From: Ilyomonas sp965199845
GTDB lineage: Bacteria; Bacteroidota; Bacteroidia; Chitinophagales; Chitinophagaceae
Assembly (NCBI GenBank): GCA_965199845.1
Contig: CBDATZ010000005.1
Location: forward strand, 248,001-312,000
Length of the DNA stretch: 64,000 nt
Direction of reading: 5' to 3'
Shown: piece by piece, positions 8,389-18,071 of the stretch
Layout: each line of letters begins with the position of its first letter
Numbering within the stretch: the stretch's first letter is position 1
Notes under the pieces: generated by a model
Seen by the model: only the letters and a program-made list of their open reading frames with translations
What the model was told of the DNA's origin: nothing
The model's database searches: none
Translations under genes and position numbers: made by a program

Positions 8389-11300
8389 TTAGCATTCAGA
8401 TAAAACCGGCTTCTTGTTTTTATAAAGTAGTCTGATAAATGTTGGCAAAACAATAAGTAATAATGGCAAGGCAATAACAAACCCGCCAATTACTGCGATC
8501 GCCAACGGCTGATGCAATTGTGCTCCGGTTCCAATACCAATCGCAATTGGCATCAACGCAATGATAGCACCCAATGCAGTCATCAGTTTCGGGCGTAACC
8601 GTGTAGAGATGGCGAAGATAACAGCCGCATCGGCGTCGCCTGATTCTTTGAAAGATTCATTGAATTGCAGGAAGGTAAAAATTGCATTCTCAGCAATGAT
8701 ACCAACAATCATAATCAAGCCGGTATAACTACCTACATTCAGTGCTGTATTGGTGATAAACAAACCGAGATAACTGCCTGAAATACCAAGTACAGCTACA
8801 AGTAAAATGATAAGTGCAATTCGAAAATCGCGGAACATAAATAAGATAACACCAAACACAAGAAGGCTTGATGTAGCCAGGATAATCAGCAACTCTTTAA
8901 ACGATTGCTGCTGATCGGCATAAGCGCCGCCATAGACAATGCTGTATCCTTGCGGCAAAGAAACTTTTTTGGAAACCTGTTGCTGAATTTCTTTAATGGC
9001 GCTGCCCAAATCGCGGTTGTCAAGACGCGCTGTAACCACGCCCATATTCTGCATGTCTTCGCGCTGTATTTCTGCATCGCCGGTTGTTATCTGTATTGTC
9101 GCTAACGAACTGATTGGCATTAACTGTCCATTTGGTAAAAACACAGGTAACTGACTCATATCGTTCACGCTTAACGTTCTGTTAACGGGATAAATCATAC
9201 GAATATCACTTAGTTGTTCTTTATCATACACACTACCTACAACATTGCCTTCCAATGCGGTTTGCAATTGATATTGCAAGTTCATTGGTGTAATACCAAA
9301 TTGAGCGAGATTCATTCCGTTTGGCTGAATATTTACAGATGGACCTGTAAGCGTAATGCCATCAAATACATCAGCTGTGCCGCTTACTTTTTCCACAACA
9401 CCTGCTACCTGTTTAGAAAGGTTTTGAAGAGTGTTTTGATCGCTGCCAAATATCTTTACTTCGATTGGTTGTACAGACGTCATTAAGTCGCCTAACATAT
9501 CACCGATTACCTGTCCGAAATCCACGCGCAGCGCAGGTTGCGTACTTTCTATCCGCTGACGTATATCGCTGGTTACTTCATCCGTTGTGCGGCTCCTGCT
9601 TTTCTTCAACTGGATTAAATAATCGCCCGTATTGGGCTCCGTAATAAAGAAACCCATTTGCGTACCTGTTCTCCTTGAATAGGCTTGTACTTCCGGTACT
9701 TTCACAATCTCTTTTTCAATTGCCTGCAGCATACGGTCAGTCTCAGCTAACGATGTGCCCGGTGGCGATGTATAATCCATTACAATACTGCCTTCGTCCA
9801 TCTCCGGCAAGAAGCCGGTTTGTAGTTTTGGAAAAATAATAATAACAGTAACAATAAGTATAGCTATAAAAGCAAAGCTGATATATGAGTTATAAATGAA
9901 AAATCCTACCCAACGCTGACTATGTACAGGTTGTGATTTTTCCTCTTTCTGTTGTTTATGTTTGTTCTTCGAAAACAATAAAAAAATAACCGGCAATACA
10001 AGCCAGGTAACAAAGAAAGAACACACCAATGTAATAATCATTGTATTGGTCATTACTTTAAAATAAGCGCCTGCCACACCACTCATTAAAACAAACGGAA
10101 GAAAGATAACGATGGTGCTTAATGATGAACTGATCATAGCCGGGAACAAGTAACGGATCGCTTTCTGTACCAAGGTTACAGAAGGCTCGCCGGGATGTTC
10201 TTCGTGAGTGCGATGTATTTGCTCCACCACAACAATGGCATCATCTATTATTAAACCAATGGCGGCAGCAATAGCTCCAAGCGTCATAATGTTTAATGTT
10301 TGGCCTGTTGCGTATAATACAATTAAGCTAAGAAATAAAGTAACCGGGATGGTTACCAATATCACCGAACTTGCCTTGAAGGAGCGAAGAAAAATGATGG
10401 CAACGATGATAGCCAATGCAAGGCCAATCCATAAACTATCGGTAACACTTTTCACCGCATCATTAACAAAATCTGCCTGTATATAATAAGGTTTGATTGT
10501 TACATCTTTCGGAATGATGTTTTTAAGATTGGCTACTTCGGCTTCCATTTGCGAAGACAAATCTACCAGGTTAGCATTGGGCTGTTTGATGATAGCCAGC
10601 AACAATCCCTGCTGCCCGTTGGCATTGATCTTCACATATTCTTTGGCATCTTTTATTTGTATATCGGCAATATTCTTTAGTAAAACAATACGCTTGCTGT
10701 TATTGCTTATCACCACATTTTGCAATTGCTCTAACGAATTAACCGAAGCATCGGTAACAGTTAAATACATCAACCGGTAATCGTTGAGATAACCATTGGA
10801 TTGAACAAAATTATTCTGACTGAGAGATGTGTTGATTGCATCCGGTGTAATGCCAAGCGCATTCATTTTTTGCTGGTTCAATATCAATTCATATTCTTTT
10901 GTTTTACCACCAATGACACGAACATCTGCAACGCCCTGCACACGCGATAAATAAGGTTTTATGGTGTAGGTTGCCAGCATCTTCATATCAATCGGTGAGC
11001 GGCTGTGACTTTCCAAAGAATATCCTAAAACAGGCAGGATAGAAGGGTTCATACGCTCAACAGTTATATTTACGCCGGCGGGTAGTGTATTGCGTATTTC
11101 GCTGATCTTCGATTCAATACGTTGCTGCGCCACATTTACATCTGCATTCCAGTTTAAAAAGGCCGATAACTCGCAACTGCCGCGACTTGTGGTGCTGCGG
11201 ATGGTTTGCAAATCGGGTATTTGTTTAATAGCATTTTCTAATTGGCGTGTTACCGTAATCATCATTTTATTTACCGGCTGCTGACCTGCATCTGCAATGA

Positions 11301-11433
11301 TTTTTATTTTGGGGAACGTGATCTCCGGAAACAAAGCTGTCTGCATTTTGCTGTATGCAAAGCCGCCGCCGAGCAAGATGATAACAATGAGAACCGTTAC
11401 CGGATTTTTATATGTTACAAAGAAATTATTCAT
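8389..11433 (-). CDS. RND efflux transporter permease subunit
   Basis: Inner-membrane proton-driven pump of the AcrB/MexB/CusA superfamily, 1014 residues from the chosen start. The open frame extends 39 codons upstream into the adaptor gene, but homologous permeases begin at MNNFFVTYKNPVTVLI, so I start at 11433. It shows two large periplasmic loops, about 12 membrane helices, the first-helix region ALFPEITFPKIKI, and the IIDDAIVVVEQIHR element of helix 4, where the DD pair is the proton-relay site of hydrophobe/amphiphile pumps. GSYTGLIMIVGIIAENAIF marks the second half. No methionine-rich metal path is obvious, so a drug/lipid (HAE) role is more likely than copper. It forms an operon with the adaptor and TolC genes. 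Confidence 0.92.
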   Translation of the reverse strand: MNNFFVTYKNPVTVLIVIILLGGGFAYSKMQTALFPEITFPKIKIIADAGQQPVNKMMITVTRQLENAIKQIPDLQTIRSTTSRGSCELSAFLNWNADVNVAQQRIESKISEIRNTLPAGVNITVERMNPSILPVLGYSLESHSRSPIDMKMLATYTIKPYLSRVQGVADVRVIGGKTKEYELILNQQKMNALGITPDAINTSLSQNNFVQSNGYLNDYRLMYLTVTDASVNSLEQLQNVVISNNSKRIVLLKNIADIQIKDAKEYVKINANGQQGLLLAIIKQPNANLVDLSSQMEAEVANLKNIIPKDVTIKPYYIQADFVNDAVKSVTDSLWIGLALAIIVAIIFLRSFKASSVILVTIPVTLFLSLIVLYATGQTLNIMTLGAIAAAIGLIIDDAIVVVEQIHRTHEEHPGEPSVTLVQKAIRYLFPAMISSSLSTIVIFLPFVLMSGVAGAYFKVMTNTMIITLVCSFFVTWLVLPVIFLLFSKNKHKQQKEEKSQPVHSQRWVGFFIYNSYISFAFIAILIVTVIIIFPKLQTGFLPEMDEGSIVMDYTSPPGTSLAETDRMLQAIEKEIVKVPEVQAYSRRTGTQMGFFITEPNTGDYLIQLKKSRSRTTDEVTSDIRQRIESTQPALRVDFGQVIGDMLGDLMTSVQPIEVKIFGSDQNTLQNLSKQVAGVVEKVSGTADVFDGITLTGPSVNIQPNGMNLAQFGITPMNLQYQLQTALEGNVVGSVYDKEQLSDIRMIYPVNRTLSVNDMSQLPVFLPNGQLMPISSLATIQITTGDAEIQREDMQNMGVVTARLDNRDLGSAIKEIQQQVSKKVSLPQGYSIVYGGAYADQQQSFKELLIILATSSLLVFGVILFMFRDFRIALIILLVAVLGISGSYLGLFITNTALNVGSYTGLIMIVGIIAENAIFTFLQFNESFKESGDADAAVIFAISTRLRPKLMTALGAIIALMPIAIGIGTGAQLHQPLAIAVIGGFVIALPLLLIVLPTFIRLLYKNKKPVLSEC

Positions 11434-11479
11434 GAATATTATTATTGAATCACTTTTAGCCACCAGCTTAAGCCGGTGA

Positions 11480-12409
11480 CTATTGTATTGCAATTTTTGC
11501 CGTATCAGATAAACCATAGTTCCCGGTGAGAACAATACGGTCAGAATCACCTAAAGATGGTTCTGTAATCTCTACATTGGTATTTGTTTCCAATCCTTTT
11601 TTTATCGGCACTTTTACAGCTGTACTATCATTCAACAACTCCATAATCCAGAAATTACTTTGTTCTTCATCGCTTAATACCGCAGGCTTTGGCAGCGACA
11701 ATACATTCTGATGTTGTGTCTTTAACAGGTGCACTTTGGCAACTAAGTTTTCCGGTATCAGTTTATTGGTTTGTACTTTAATAACAAAGCGTTGTGTTTG
11801 CGCAACCGAATCAAGTGTTGGCAAACCTGCCTGCACTGTGCCGATAAGAACTGTGCTGTCGGGCAGATGCAATTCAACCGTTTTATTGGAAGACAAGTAT
11901 GGTTTTAATTCGTAAGGCAGGTCAAGCAAAAACGCGAAGCTTTTTTTATCTGTTATCTCCGCCAGTTGCTCACCATCCTGCACATAATTTCCGGTTGTAT
12001 AAGTAAGCTGTGTAATGTATCCGTTGCCCGGCGATTTAATTTTGATAACGCCTTCAAAATGAAGTGATGTATCTAAGCTATTAATTGTATTGCCAAGTGC
12101 TTCTGCTTCTTTGGTTTTAATGGTAAATAACGTTTGTCCTTTACTTACATATTCTCCCAAATGAACGTTTGCAGATTGCAAATAACCAATTGCATTGGCT
12201 TTCACATACGTCTTCAGTAAAAAAGACGAAACAGCATTGATGTCAACCGTTTCACTCATGTTGTTATGTTCCGGGTGCGTAATGGTAACCGGCGTTATCA
12301 CATCTTCCGGCGCTATATCTTCACTGCTGTCAGCCTCTGTGTTTTTACAAGATGAAATGATTGCAGCAAATAAAAATAACAGCATTATCATTTTATATTG
12401 ATTCATCAT
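11480..12409 (-). CDS. RND efflux periplasmic adaptor (membrane fusion) lipoprotein
   Basis: A 309-residue adaptor joining the RND permease to the TolC channel. The lipoprotein signal ends ISSC (Cys21). The two half-lipoyl motifs, NAIGYLQSANVHLGEYVSKGQ and IKSPGNGYITQLTYTTGNYV, are separated by only about 35 residues, so the alpha-hairpin that contacts TolC in AcrA-type adaptors is nearly absent. Beta-barrel and membrane-proximal domains follow (LPYELKPYLSSNKTVELHLP; LSLPKPAVL; VPIKKGLETNTNVEITE). Its start overlaps the end of the TolC gene by four bases and its stop lies 46 bases from the permease start, which indicates a single transcript. Confidence 0.88.
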   Translation of the reverse strand: MMNQYKMIMLLFLFAAIISSCKNTEADSSEDIAPEDVITPVTITHPEHNNMSETVDINAVSSFLLKTYVKANAIGYLQSANVHLGEYVSKGQTLFTIKTKEAEALGNTINSLDTSLHFEGVIKIKSPGNGYITQLTYTTGNYVQDGEQLAEITDKKSFAFLLDLPYELKPYLSSNKTVELHLPDSTVLIGTVQAGLPTLDSVAQTQRFVIKVQTNKLIPENLVAKVHLLKTQHQNVLSLPKPAVLSDEEQSNFWIMELLNDSTAVKVPIKKGLETNTNVEITEPSLGDSDRIVLTGNYGLSDTAKIAIQ

Positions 12410-13665
12410 CTGTTCCAGTAATTGATTTGGGTAATGATTTGAAATAGACTGACTATATTTTGCGTTACTACATTTTGCGCGGTTAAATAATTGTTGATGG
12501 CAATTACATAATCTGCAATCCGAACATCACCGGTAGCCAGCAGGCTGCGATTGGCTTGTATTAACGTGCGCACATACCTTAATTGCTCATTTGTTTCGTT
12601 AATAAGTTGCCTCGTAAGATTCAATTGTTGTGTTAACTGCGCAACTTGCTGGTTGTATTGCATAGCAAAAAAATCTCTGTAATAAGCTCTTGTATTTTCT
12701 AAAATATCCAGTCTTCTGTGTTGCAGTTTTCGTTGCCTGCCATCATAAATGGGAACCGTTAAATTAATGCCTGCACTGGCACCAAAGTTTTTATAAGGCG
12801 TATAGGTTAACGAAGAAACATAGCCTCCGTCTGCCGAGAAACTGACTTTTGGTTTGTATGCTAAATCTAACTGCTGACCGGCGTTTTTAAGAAGCAAACT
12901 GTCTGTTGTAAACTTACGGTAAAAAATAGTTCCTGACATTTGTGGCAACTGCGCCAACTCAATGCGGGGAGAATCCAATGGCGTCAACGTGGTATCGAAT
13001 AATCCGCTTAGATAATTGAGTGTGGCAAAATCGTTCAGATACAGAACACGCGATTGCGCAATAGCAAGATGCTGTTGCTTTAAGGTAACCAAAAACGTAA
13101 GATAATCGGTTTGTCGGTACACACTTGCCTGTGTTAGCTTTTTCAGAATAATATCTTCTTTCGATAATAAATCATATACTTCCTGGTTAAATGAATATTG
13201 GCGCCAGTTTCCATAAGCCGCAATATAAGCGGCTGTAATGGTGCGCTTCAAATCCTGTTCAGATATTTTTCCGGCAATTAATAATGAATCGTTGAGTAAT
13301 TGAATACCATTGAATTGTATGCGCAGATTTCTTTTGCTTACCAAATTTTTTGTTACACTAACCTGCTCGCTGAAGTTGCGAAAATTGGTAATAATTTCAT
13401 CATAACCATAACCTCTTACAACGGGTGCATAATTATTGGTACTAACACCATTTACCTGTGGCAGATAAGTTGCCTGGATACGCATACTATCTATACGGTT
13501 GAGAACAATATTATTTGCATTTTCTTTTAATAACGGACTGTTTTGTATGCTTTGGTTTATATAATAGTCAAGCGTCTTTTGCTGTGCCTGCGTGGTGTTT
13601 GTAAACAAGCAAAAAGTAATAAAGAAACAAGTATATAAGTAAGAATATAAGCTTTTGAAAATCAT
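12406..13665 (-). CDS. TolC family outer membrane efflux protein
   Basis: Outer-membrane channel of the tripartite pump. From the chosen start at 13665 (MIFKSLYSYLYTCFFITFC, then a signal peptide cleaved near TTQAQ) the protein has 419 residues. The longer open frame to 13773 adds 36 residues without signal-peptide character. The body consists of long amphipathic helices with family-typical openings (LDYYINQSIQNSPLLKENAN; RIQATYLPQVNG) and a second repeat near the C-terminus (LRYVRTLIQANRSLLATGDV). It is the first gene of the pump operon and overlaps the adaptor gene by four bases. Confidence 0.87.
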   Translation of the reverse strand: MIFKSLYSYLYTCFFITFCLFTNTTQAQQKTLDYYINQSIQNSPLLKENANNIVLNRIDSMRIQATYLPQVNGVSTNNYAPVVRGYGYDEIITNFRNFSEQVSVTKNLVSKRNLRIQFNGIQLLNDSLLIAGKISEQDLKRTITAAYIAAYGNWRQYSFNQEVYDLLSKEDIILKKLTQASVYRQTDYLTFLVTLKQQHLAIAQSRVLYLNDFATLNYLSGLFDTTLTPLDSPRIELAQLPQMSGTIFYRKFTTDSLLLKNAGQQLDLAYKPKVSFSADGGYVSSLTYTPYKNFGASAGINLTVPIYDGRQRKLQHRRLDILENTRAYYRDFFAMQYNQQVAQLTQQLNLTRQLINETNEQLRYVRTLIQANRSLLATGDVRIADYVIAINNYLTAQNVVTQNIVSLFQIITQINYWNR

Positions 13666-14009
13666 ATTTATTTTACATAACAGTACAATAGCATTGCACC
13701 GCAAATCTGGAAAATCATGCATTTTGCTGCGCAAACAAAAGAACTGATTCTGAGTTAAAATTGTAGTTAGCAAACAAACTCATTGCTACAACATAGAAAA
13801 CAAGAAATGCAAAGTTTTTACGGAAAGTGAGACGTAGAATGTAAATAGAATTTGCAGCTGATTTTATGCAATTTCTGATTTATAAATTGTGAAGAAAATC
13901 AATCTATATACAATCAATAAAAAAAAATTATGCTCGTATAAAATTGTTCAGACAAAAAGAATACGAAACGGGATATTAAAACTGAGAAACGAAACCAATA
14001 GATAATCTT
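13666..14009. other. Promoter region of the efflux operon, 344 bp
   Basis: AT-rich non-coding stretch between the histidine kinase stop and the TolC start. It must hold the efflux operon promoter unless transcription reads through from the two-component genes. I see no strong hairpin and no obvious repeated binding half-sites for the OmpR-type regulator. Confidence 0.4.
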
Positions 14010-15278
14010 TCACCAATTGATTGTGAACAAATGAATATTAGGTAATTGAAATTGATAACGGCAACGATAACCTGATACATCACAAATTTGTTTTACAATA
14101 GACAAGCCCAAACCATGTTGTCCACTCATAGAATTTCCTTTATAGAAACGGCTGAAAATGAGATGTTTTTCTAATGGATCCGGTTCGCCTGTATTGCTGA
14201 TTTCTAACAGATGCGGCTGTAAGTGTAAGATGATTGATCCGTTACTTATATTATGCCTGATAGCGTTGCTGAAAAGGTTATTTAATAAGATGTCAATTAA
14301 ATGTTGATTGCCATTAATAGTAGCGTTTACTATTTCTGTTTGCATTTGTATGTGCTGACTTTGCCACTGCTCAATAAACTGCTCTTGTTTGTCAGCGATA
14401 GCCTGGTACAAATCAATATCTGTTTTCTCTGTAAACTGCCGGTTGTCAATTTTAGCCAGTAATAATAATGACTGGTTCATCTTTTTCAATTTCTTAATCG
14501 CATCATACGCAACCTGTATTGATTGACTTTGTGCTTCGGTCAGGTCTTCGCTTTGAATCATCACATCCAGCTTGGAACGTATTATAGCTAACGGCGTTTG
14601 CATTTCATGCGATGCGTTTTCGGTAAACTCTTTCAATACAATATAATCCTGTTGTGCTTTGTTAATAGATGTGGATAGTGTGGTATTTAATAAATCAAAT
14701 TCTTCAATCTGACTATCTGTAAATGATATCGCCTTATTGTCTGATAAGGTGAATTGTTGTACTGTTTCCAAAGTATTATAAAATGGTTGCCACAACTTGT
14801 ATAAAACAAAGCGGTTTATAAAAACGGTAACCGTAAGTATGAGAATTATAGTTGCAATAGTGATGAAAATAATTGATTGTATTAAATTGTCCGTTCCCTC
14901 TAAAGATTTACTAACCGTAATAAGATAAAGTTTACCGTTCACGGTTGCATTGAACAAAATAGAACGCATAAGTTCGTCACCGTCATTTCTTTTATCATGC
15001 TGTTTTTTTGTATAAATCTGTTCCGGTTTTTTCAATACAGTTTTGGCTTCTTTATAATTTGTGTACTGATCATGCACTTCAATAATAGCCGGTAAGGAAC
15101 CGTATTTTTGTACGTACGTAAGCACCTCATTTCTTTCAATTCGAAGGTCTTCGTCTACTTGATTAATAATAACATATTTAAGCAGGAACGAAAAAGCAAT
15201 GCTGGCAAGCAAAAAAACAATAATAGTAAACAATACATTGATACGGTTGTATTTGGTAAACAGCTTCATACTCTGCAA
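14010..15278 (-). CDS. Two-component sensor histidine kinase
   Basis: A 422-residue membrane kinase with two transmembrane helices (about 13-38 and 132-158) flanking a periplasmic sensor loop of about 95 residues. The dimerization/phosphoacceptor box is FTENASHEMQTPL with His224. The ATPase domain shows the N box (NNLFSNAIRHN), the G1 box (ISNTGEPD) and the G2 box (GQHGLGLSIV). It phosphorylates the response regulator encoded immediately upstream in the transcript, with five bases between the two genes. The pump operon follows on the same strand, so the pair probably controls efflux (inference from position). Confidence 0.92.
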   Translation of the reverse strand: MQSMKLFTKYNRINVLFTIIVFLLASIAFSFLLKYVIINQVDEDLRIERNEVLTYVQKYGSLPAIIEVHDQYTNYKEAKTVLKKPEQIYTKKQHDKRNDGDELMRSILFNATVNGKLYLITVSKSLEGTDNLIQSIIFITIATIILILTVTVFINRFVLYKLWQPFYNTLETVQQFTLSDNKAISFTDSQIEEFDLLNTTLSTSINKAQQDYIVLKEFTENASHEMQTPLAIIRSKLDVMIQSEDLTEAQSQSIQVAYDAIKKLKKMNQSLLLLAKIDNRQFTEKTDIDLYQAIADKQEQFIEQWQSQHIQMQTEIVNATINGNQHLIDILLNNLFSNAIRHNISNGSIILHLQPHLLEISNTGEPDPLEKHLIFSRFYKGNSMSGQHGLGLSIVKQICDVSGYRCRYQFQLPNIHLFTINW

Positions 15279-15283
15279 CAGAT

Positions 15284-15961
15284 TTACGGAATCATAAACT
15301 TATAACCCATACCATATATTGAGCGTATGTAATCCGGACTGCCGGCCTGTAATAATTTTTTTCTCAGGTTTTTTATATGTGTATACAGAAAGTCATAATT
15401 ATCAGCCATATCCATATCATCGCCTAACAAATGCTCTGCTATGGCTGCTTTACTGATAACTTTATTTTTGTTACTCACGAAGTACATAAGAAGATCATAT
15501 TCTTTGCGGGTTACATCAAGCTCTTTTCCAGACACGTAAATCTGCTTTTCAGTTAAATTAATTTGCAGTTCATCAAAAGTGATCAGCTTTTTTCCATCAA
15601 AAGATTTTCGACGGATAATGGCATCGACTCTGGCGCCAAGTTCAGATAAATGGAATGGTTTTGTAAGATAATCGTCGGCACCGGTTTTCAAACCCAACAG
15701 TTTATCATCAAGCGCATTTTTAGCCGATATAATGATAACACCATCTACTTTATTATTAGCTTTTAATTCTTTTAAAATCTCCAGGCCACTTCCGCCCGGC
15801 AATGTTATATCCAGTACAATACAGCCATATTCATACAATGAAATTTTTTCTAACGCTGTCGAAAAATCGAATGCTGTTTCGCAAACAAATTGTTCGTTGG
15901 AAAAGTAGCTGCAAATACTTTTAGATAATTCTCTTTCGTCTTCAATAATAAGAATTTTCAT
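15284..15961 (-). CDS. OmpR-family response regulator
   Basis: A 225-residue DNA-binding regulator. The receiver domain has the acidic pocket (IIEDE), phosphoacceptor Asp51 in CIVLDITLPGGSG, the conserved Ser in IIISAKN and Lys in DDYLTKPFHL. The C-terminal winged helix-turn-helix (about 128-225) includes the ELDVTRKEYDLLMYFV segment and ends DYIRSIYGMGYKFM as in OmpR/PhoB proteins. It is the first gene of a regulator-kinase pair whose likely target is the adjacent RND efflux operon. Confidence 0.93.
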   Translation of the reverse strand: MKILIIEDERELSKSICSYFSNEQFVCETAFDFSTALEKISLYEYGCIVLDITLPGGSGLEILKELKANNKVDGVIIISAKNALDDKLLGLKTGADDYLTKPFHLSELGARVDAIIRRKSFDGKKLITFDELQINLTEKQIYVSGKELDVTRKEYDLLMYFVSNKNKVISKAAIAEHLLGDDMDMADNYDFLYTHIKNLRKKLLQAGSPDYIRSIYGMGYKFMIP

Positions 15962-16293
15962 CTAAGTGGCTGTTTACTGATTGTAAAAGACAATGCTTAT
16001 CTTACCTGTCGATTGTTATAAGTAAAGTCAACGAATTTATAAATAAGAACTTACTAACCAAATTGCTCAATCAAATTACAGATAGATTTGTTTGAAATTT
16101 GAAGAGATTTGATTGTATTGAAATAGAAATGATTTTGGGTTAAAAAAGAGCAATCTATCATAACAGCGGATGAAATATAATATAAGTCATTTCAACAAAA
16201 AATAAATACTTCGCTACTTTTATTCTTTTCAGTTCAGAAAAAAGAAAGCAAAATTTAAGATTACAAAATGTTCGTTTTGCAAAATCAAAAATT
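15962..16293. other. Divergent intergenic region, 332 bp
   Basis: Non-coding spacer between the response regulator gene (leftward) and the oxidoreductase gene (rightward), so it should contain both promoters. It is very AT-rich. A small palindrome, CAAAA-TGTTCG-TTTTG, lies at about 16265-16280, close to the oxidoreductase start. Nothing else stands out. Confidence 0.4.
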
Positions 16294-17415
16294 ATGAAAG
16301 TGTATTGTTATTGGTTTAATAAAGATTTGAAGATTCGTTTATGCAGATTCATATTAATTGTTGCCTTATTAATCATATACACGCATACAATAGCGCAACA
16401 AAAATTAAAGGTTGTGGTAGCTGGCTTAAACCACGATCATGTTCATAATATACTACATGCTTTTAAAAACGGGCAAGTAACGATTGTTGGAATTGCTGAG
16501 CCGAACAAGCTTCTATGGAAGAAGTTTGGAAACGAATATGGCTTGCCTGATTCTTTGTTTACAGACGATCTTGAAACTTTAGTAAAGCAAAAAAAGCCGG
16601 ATGCCGTATTGGGTTATAATGAAGTAGCTGCACATGTACGCGTTGTTCAGATTTGTGCGCCGCTTCATATACCTGTAATGGTAGAAAAGCCTTTGGCTGC
16701 GACCTTGCAACAGGCAAAAGAAATAGAACAACTGGCAAAGCAATACAATACGATTGTATTAACTAATTATGAGACGACGTGGTACCCGTCTTATCATGAT
16801 ATTTATAACACAGTTACTAATGATAGTATCGGGCATATTAAGAAAATGGTGTTTCATGACGGGCACCAGGGACCGAAAGAAATTGGCTGTAGTCCCGAAT
16901 TTCTAAGCTGGCTCACAGACCCGGTTTTGAATGGTGCCGGAGCGCTGAATGATTTTGGTTGTTATGGTGCCGATTTGGTAACCTGGCTGATGCATGGTCA
17001 ACGACCAATTGCTGTTACAGCCGTAACAAAACATTACAAGCCACAGGTTTATCCGAAAGTAGATGATGATGCAACTATTATTGTTGAATACGCAGATGCG
17101 ACGGGTATTATTGAAGGATCTTGGAACTGGCCGTTTTCTATTAAAGATATGGAAGTTTTTGGTGAAACCGGTTATCTTCATGCGTTAGACCAGGTTAATA
17201 TTACCAGCCGCAAACGCGAAAAAATAGTAGGCAGCAAGCAGGCAAATGCGCTTCCCGCACCTATCAATGATCCAATGAATTATTTAGCTGCGGTATTACA
17301 TCATGAGCTTCCCGGCAAAGACGATCTTTCTTCTTTATCTTATAACATGATTGTCATGGAAATTCTGGATGCGGCAAAGCGATCATCAGCCAACGGAAAA
17401 CGAATTGTGTTGTAA
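16294..17415 (+). CDS. Secreted Gfo/Idh/MocA family oxidoreductase
   Basis: A 373-residue NAD(P)-dependent dehydrogenase-like protein with a hydrophobic export segment at residues 17-35 (RFILIVALLIIYTHTIAQQ). The Rossmann region reads KLKVVVAGLNHDHVHN, in which the usual GxGxxG glycines are replaced by an Asn-His-rich loop. The family EKP motif is present (VMVEKPLAATL), followed by YETTWYPSYHD and GAGALNDFGCYGADLVTWL, which resembles the catalytic histidine/aspartate region of secreted sugar oxidoreductases. It probably acts on a carbohydrate in the periplasm, but the altered nucleotide loop leaves cofactor use uncertain. It is monocistronic. Confidence 0.85.
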   Translation: MKVYCYWFNKDLKIRLCRFILIVALLIIYTHTIAQQKLKVVVAGLNHDHVHNILHAFKNGQVTIVGIAEPNKLLWKKFGNEYGLPDSLFTDDLETLVKQKKPDAVLGYNEVAAHVRVVQICAPLHIPVMVEKPLAATLQQAKEIEQLAKQYNTIVLTNYETTWYPSYHDIYNTVTNDSIGHIKKMVFHDGHQGPKEIGCSPEFLSWLTDPVLNGAGALNDFGCYGADLVTWLMHGQRPIAVTAVTKHYKPQVYPKVDDDATIIVEYADATGIIEGSWNWPFSIKDMEVFGETGYLHALDQVNITSRKREKIVGSKQANALPAPINDPMNYLAAVLHHELPGKDDLSSLSYNMIVMEILDAAKRSSANGKRIVL

Positions 17416-17562
17416 AAGAAGTGTTGCAGAAAGCTTTGTCAATTTAATTAATAATACGACTTTTTTTGTGATGAAATAACGTAGAACTTTCGTTTTAAAA
17501 TGCTTAGTATATTTCGATTAAATGGTAAGGGAATTTGCTGTTATTACGTTTATAGCTTGCAG

Positions 17563-17736
17563 CTATTTCTTATCATCTTCCTTAATTGTTTCACCTGGTA
17601 ACGTATCTTCTAACGTGGAATTATCTTCGTTCAGATCGTCTTCTATATTATCATCCAGATTTATTGAAGTTCCGCTTTCATTCAAAATAATATCTCCTTC
17701 ACTGTTGTCGGTTAAACTTTTGTTTTTCTTATCCAT
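17563..17736 (-). CDS. Small acidic hypothetical protein
   Basis: A 57-residue, strongly acidic and Asn/Ser/Thr-rich peptide (INLDDNIEDDLNEDNSTLEDTLPGETIKEDDKK at the end), probably disordered. The start at 17736 (MDKKNKSL) is preferred over the longer frame from 17769. It has no signal peptide or known domain. An opposite-strand frame covers the same bases, so the coding call rests on composition only. Confidence 0.4.
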   Translation of the reverse strand: MDKKNKSLTDNSEGDIILNESGTSINLDDNIEDDLNEDNSTLEDTLPGETIKEDDKK

Positions 17737-18024
17737 ATCAATTCTTTCTGCAAATAAAACAACATTCAAGCCATTATACGCCTGTTGTATTGTGCATAAA
17801 ATATCTCCGTTTCAATCGTTCTTTACATGAAATGATGATGTCCATGCTGTATATGCAATTGCATTTTTCGTTCAATTCCTGTAGAATCATCTGGTGTGTT
17901 TTGTTATGAATAAACAATACAAGTTAGGAGACAAATTGAAACAGAAAGTTCATTCAATCTATATCTTCATTTACAGAGAAACTAATTTTACTTCGACCAG
18001 AAAATTTGCGAAGTGATAAGAATA
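17737..18024. other. Non-coding spacer before the sus terminator
   Basis: Together with the terminator and short tail up to 18071 this makes 335 bases without a convincing gene. It would hold the promoter of the small acidic gene. No other structure is seen apart from the terminator. Confidence 0.35.
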
Positions 18025-18058
18025 AAAAAGAGACGCTAATTTTTGAGCGTCTCTTTTT
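18025..18058 (-). terminator. Rho-independent terminator of the susCDE operon
   Basis: A 13-bp perfect inverted repeat with an 8-base loop (core GAGACGCT / AGCGTCTC), flanked by A and T runs so that it would work on either strand. It lies 13 bases past the stop codon of the SusE-like gene. Confidence 0.85.
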
Positions 18059-18071
18059 ATTCAACAATTAG

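Noticed and set aside
11434..11550. 39-codon N-terminal extension of the RND permease
   Set aside because: It runs back into the adaptor gene and has no similarity to permease N-termini, which begin at MNNFF (11433).
17522..17830. 102-codon plus-strand ORF rich in Ser and Phe
   Set aside because: It mirrors the acidic minus-strand ORF. Its hydrophobic, serine-rich composition is what the antisense of an acidic Asp/Glu/Asn-rich frame produces.
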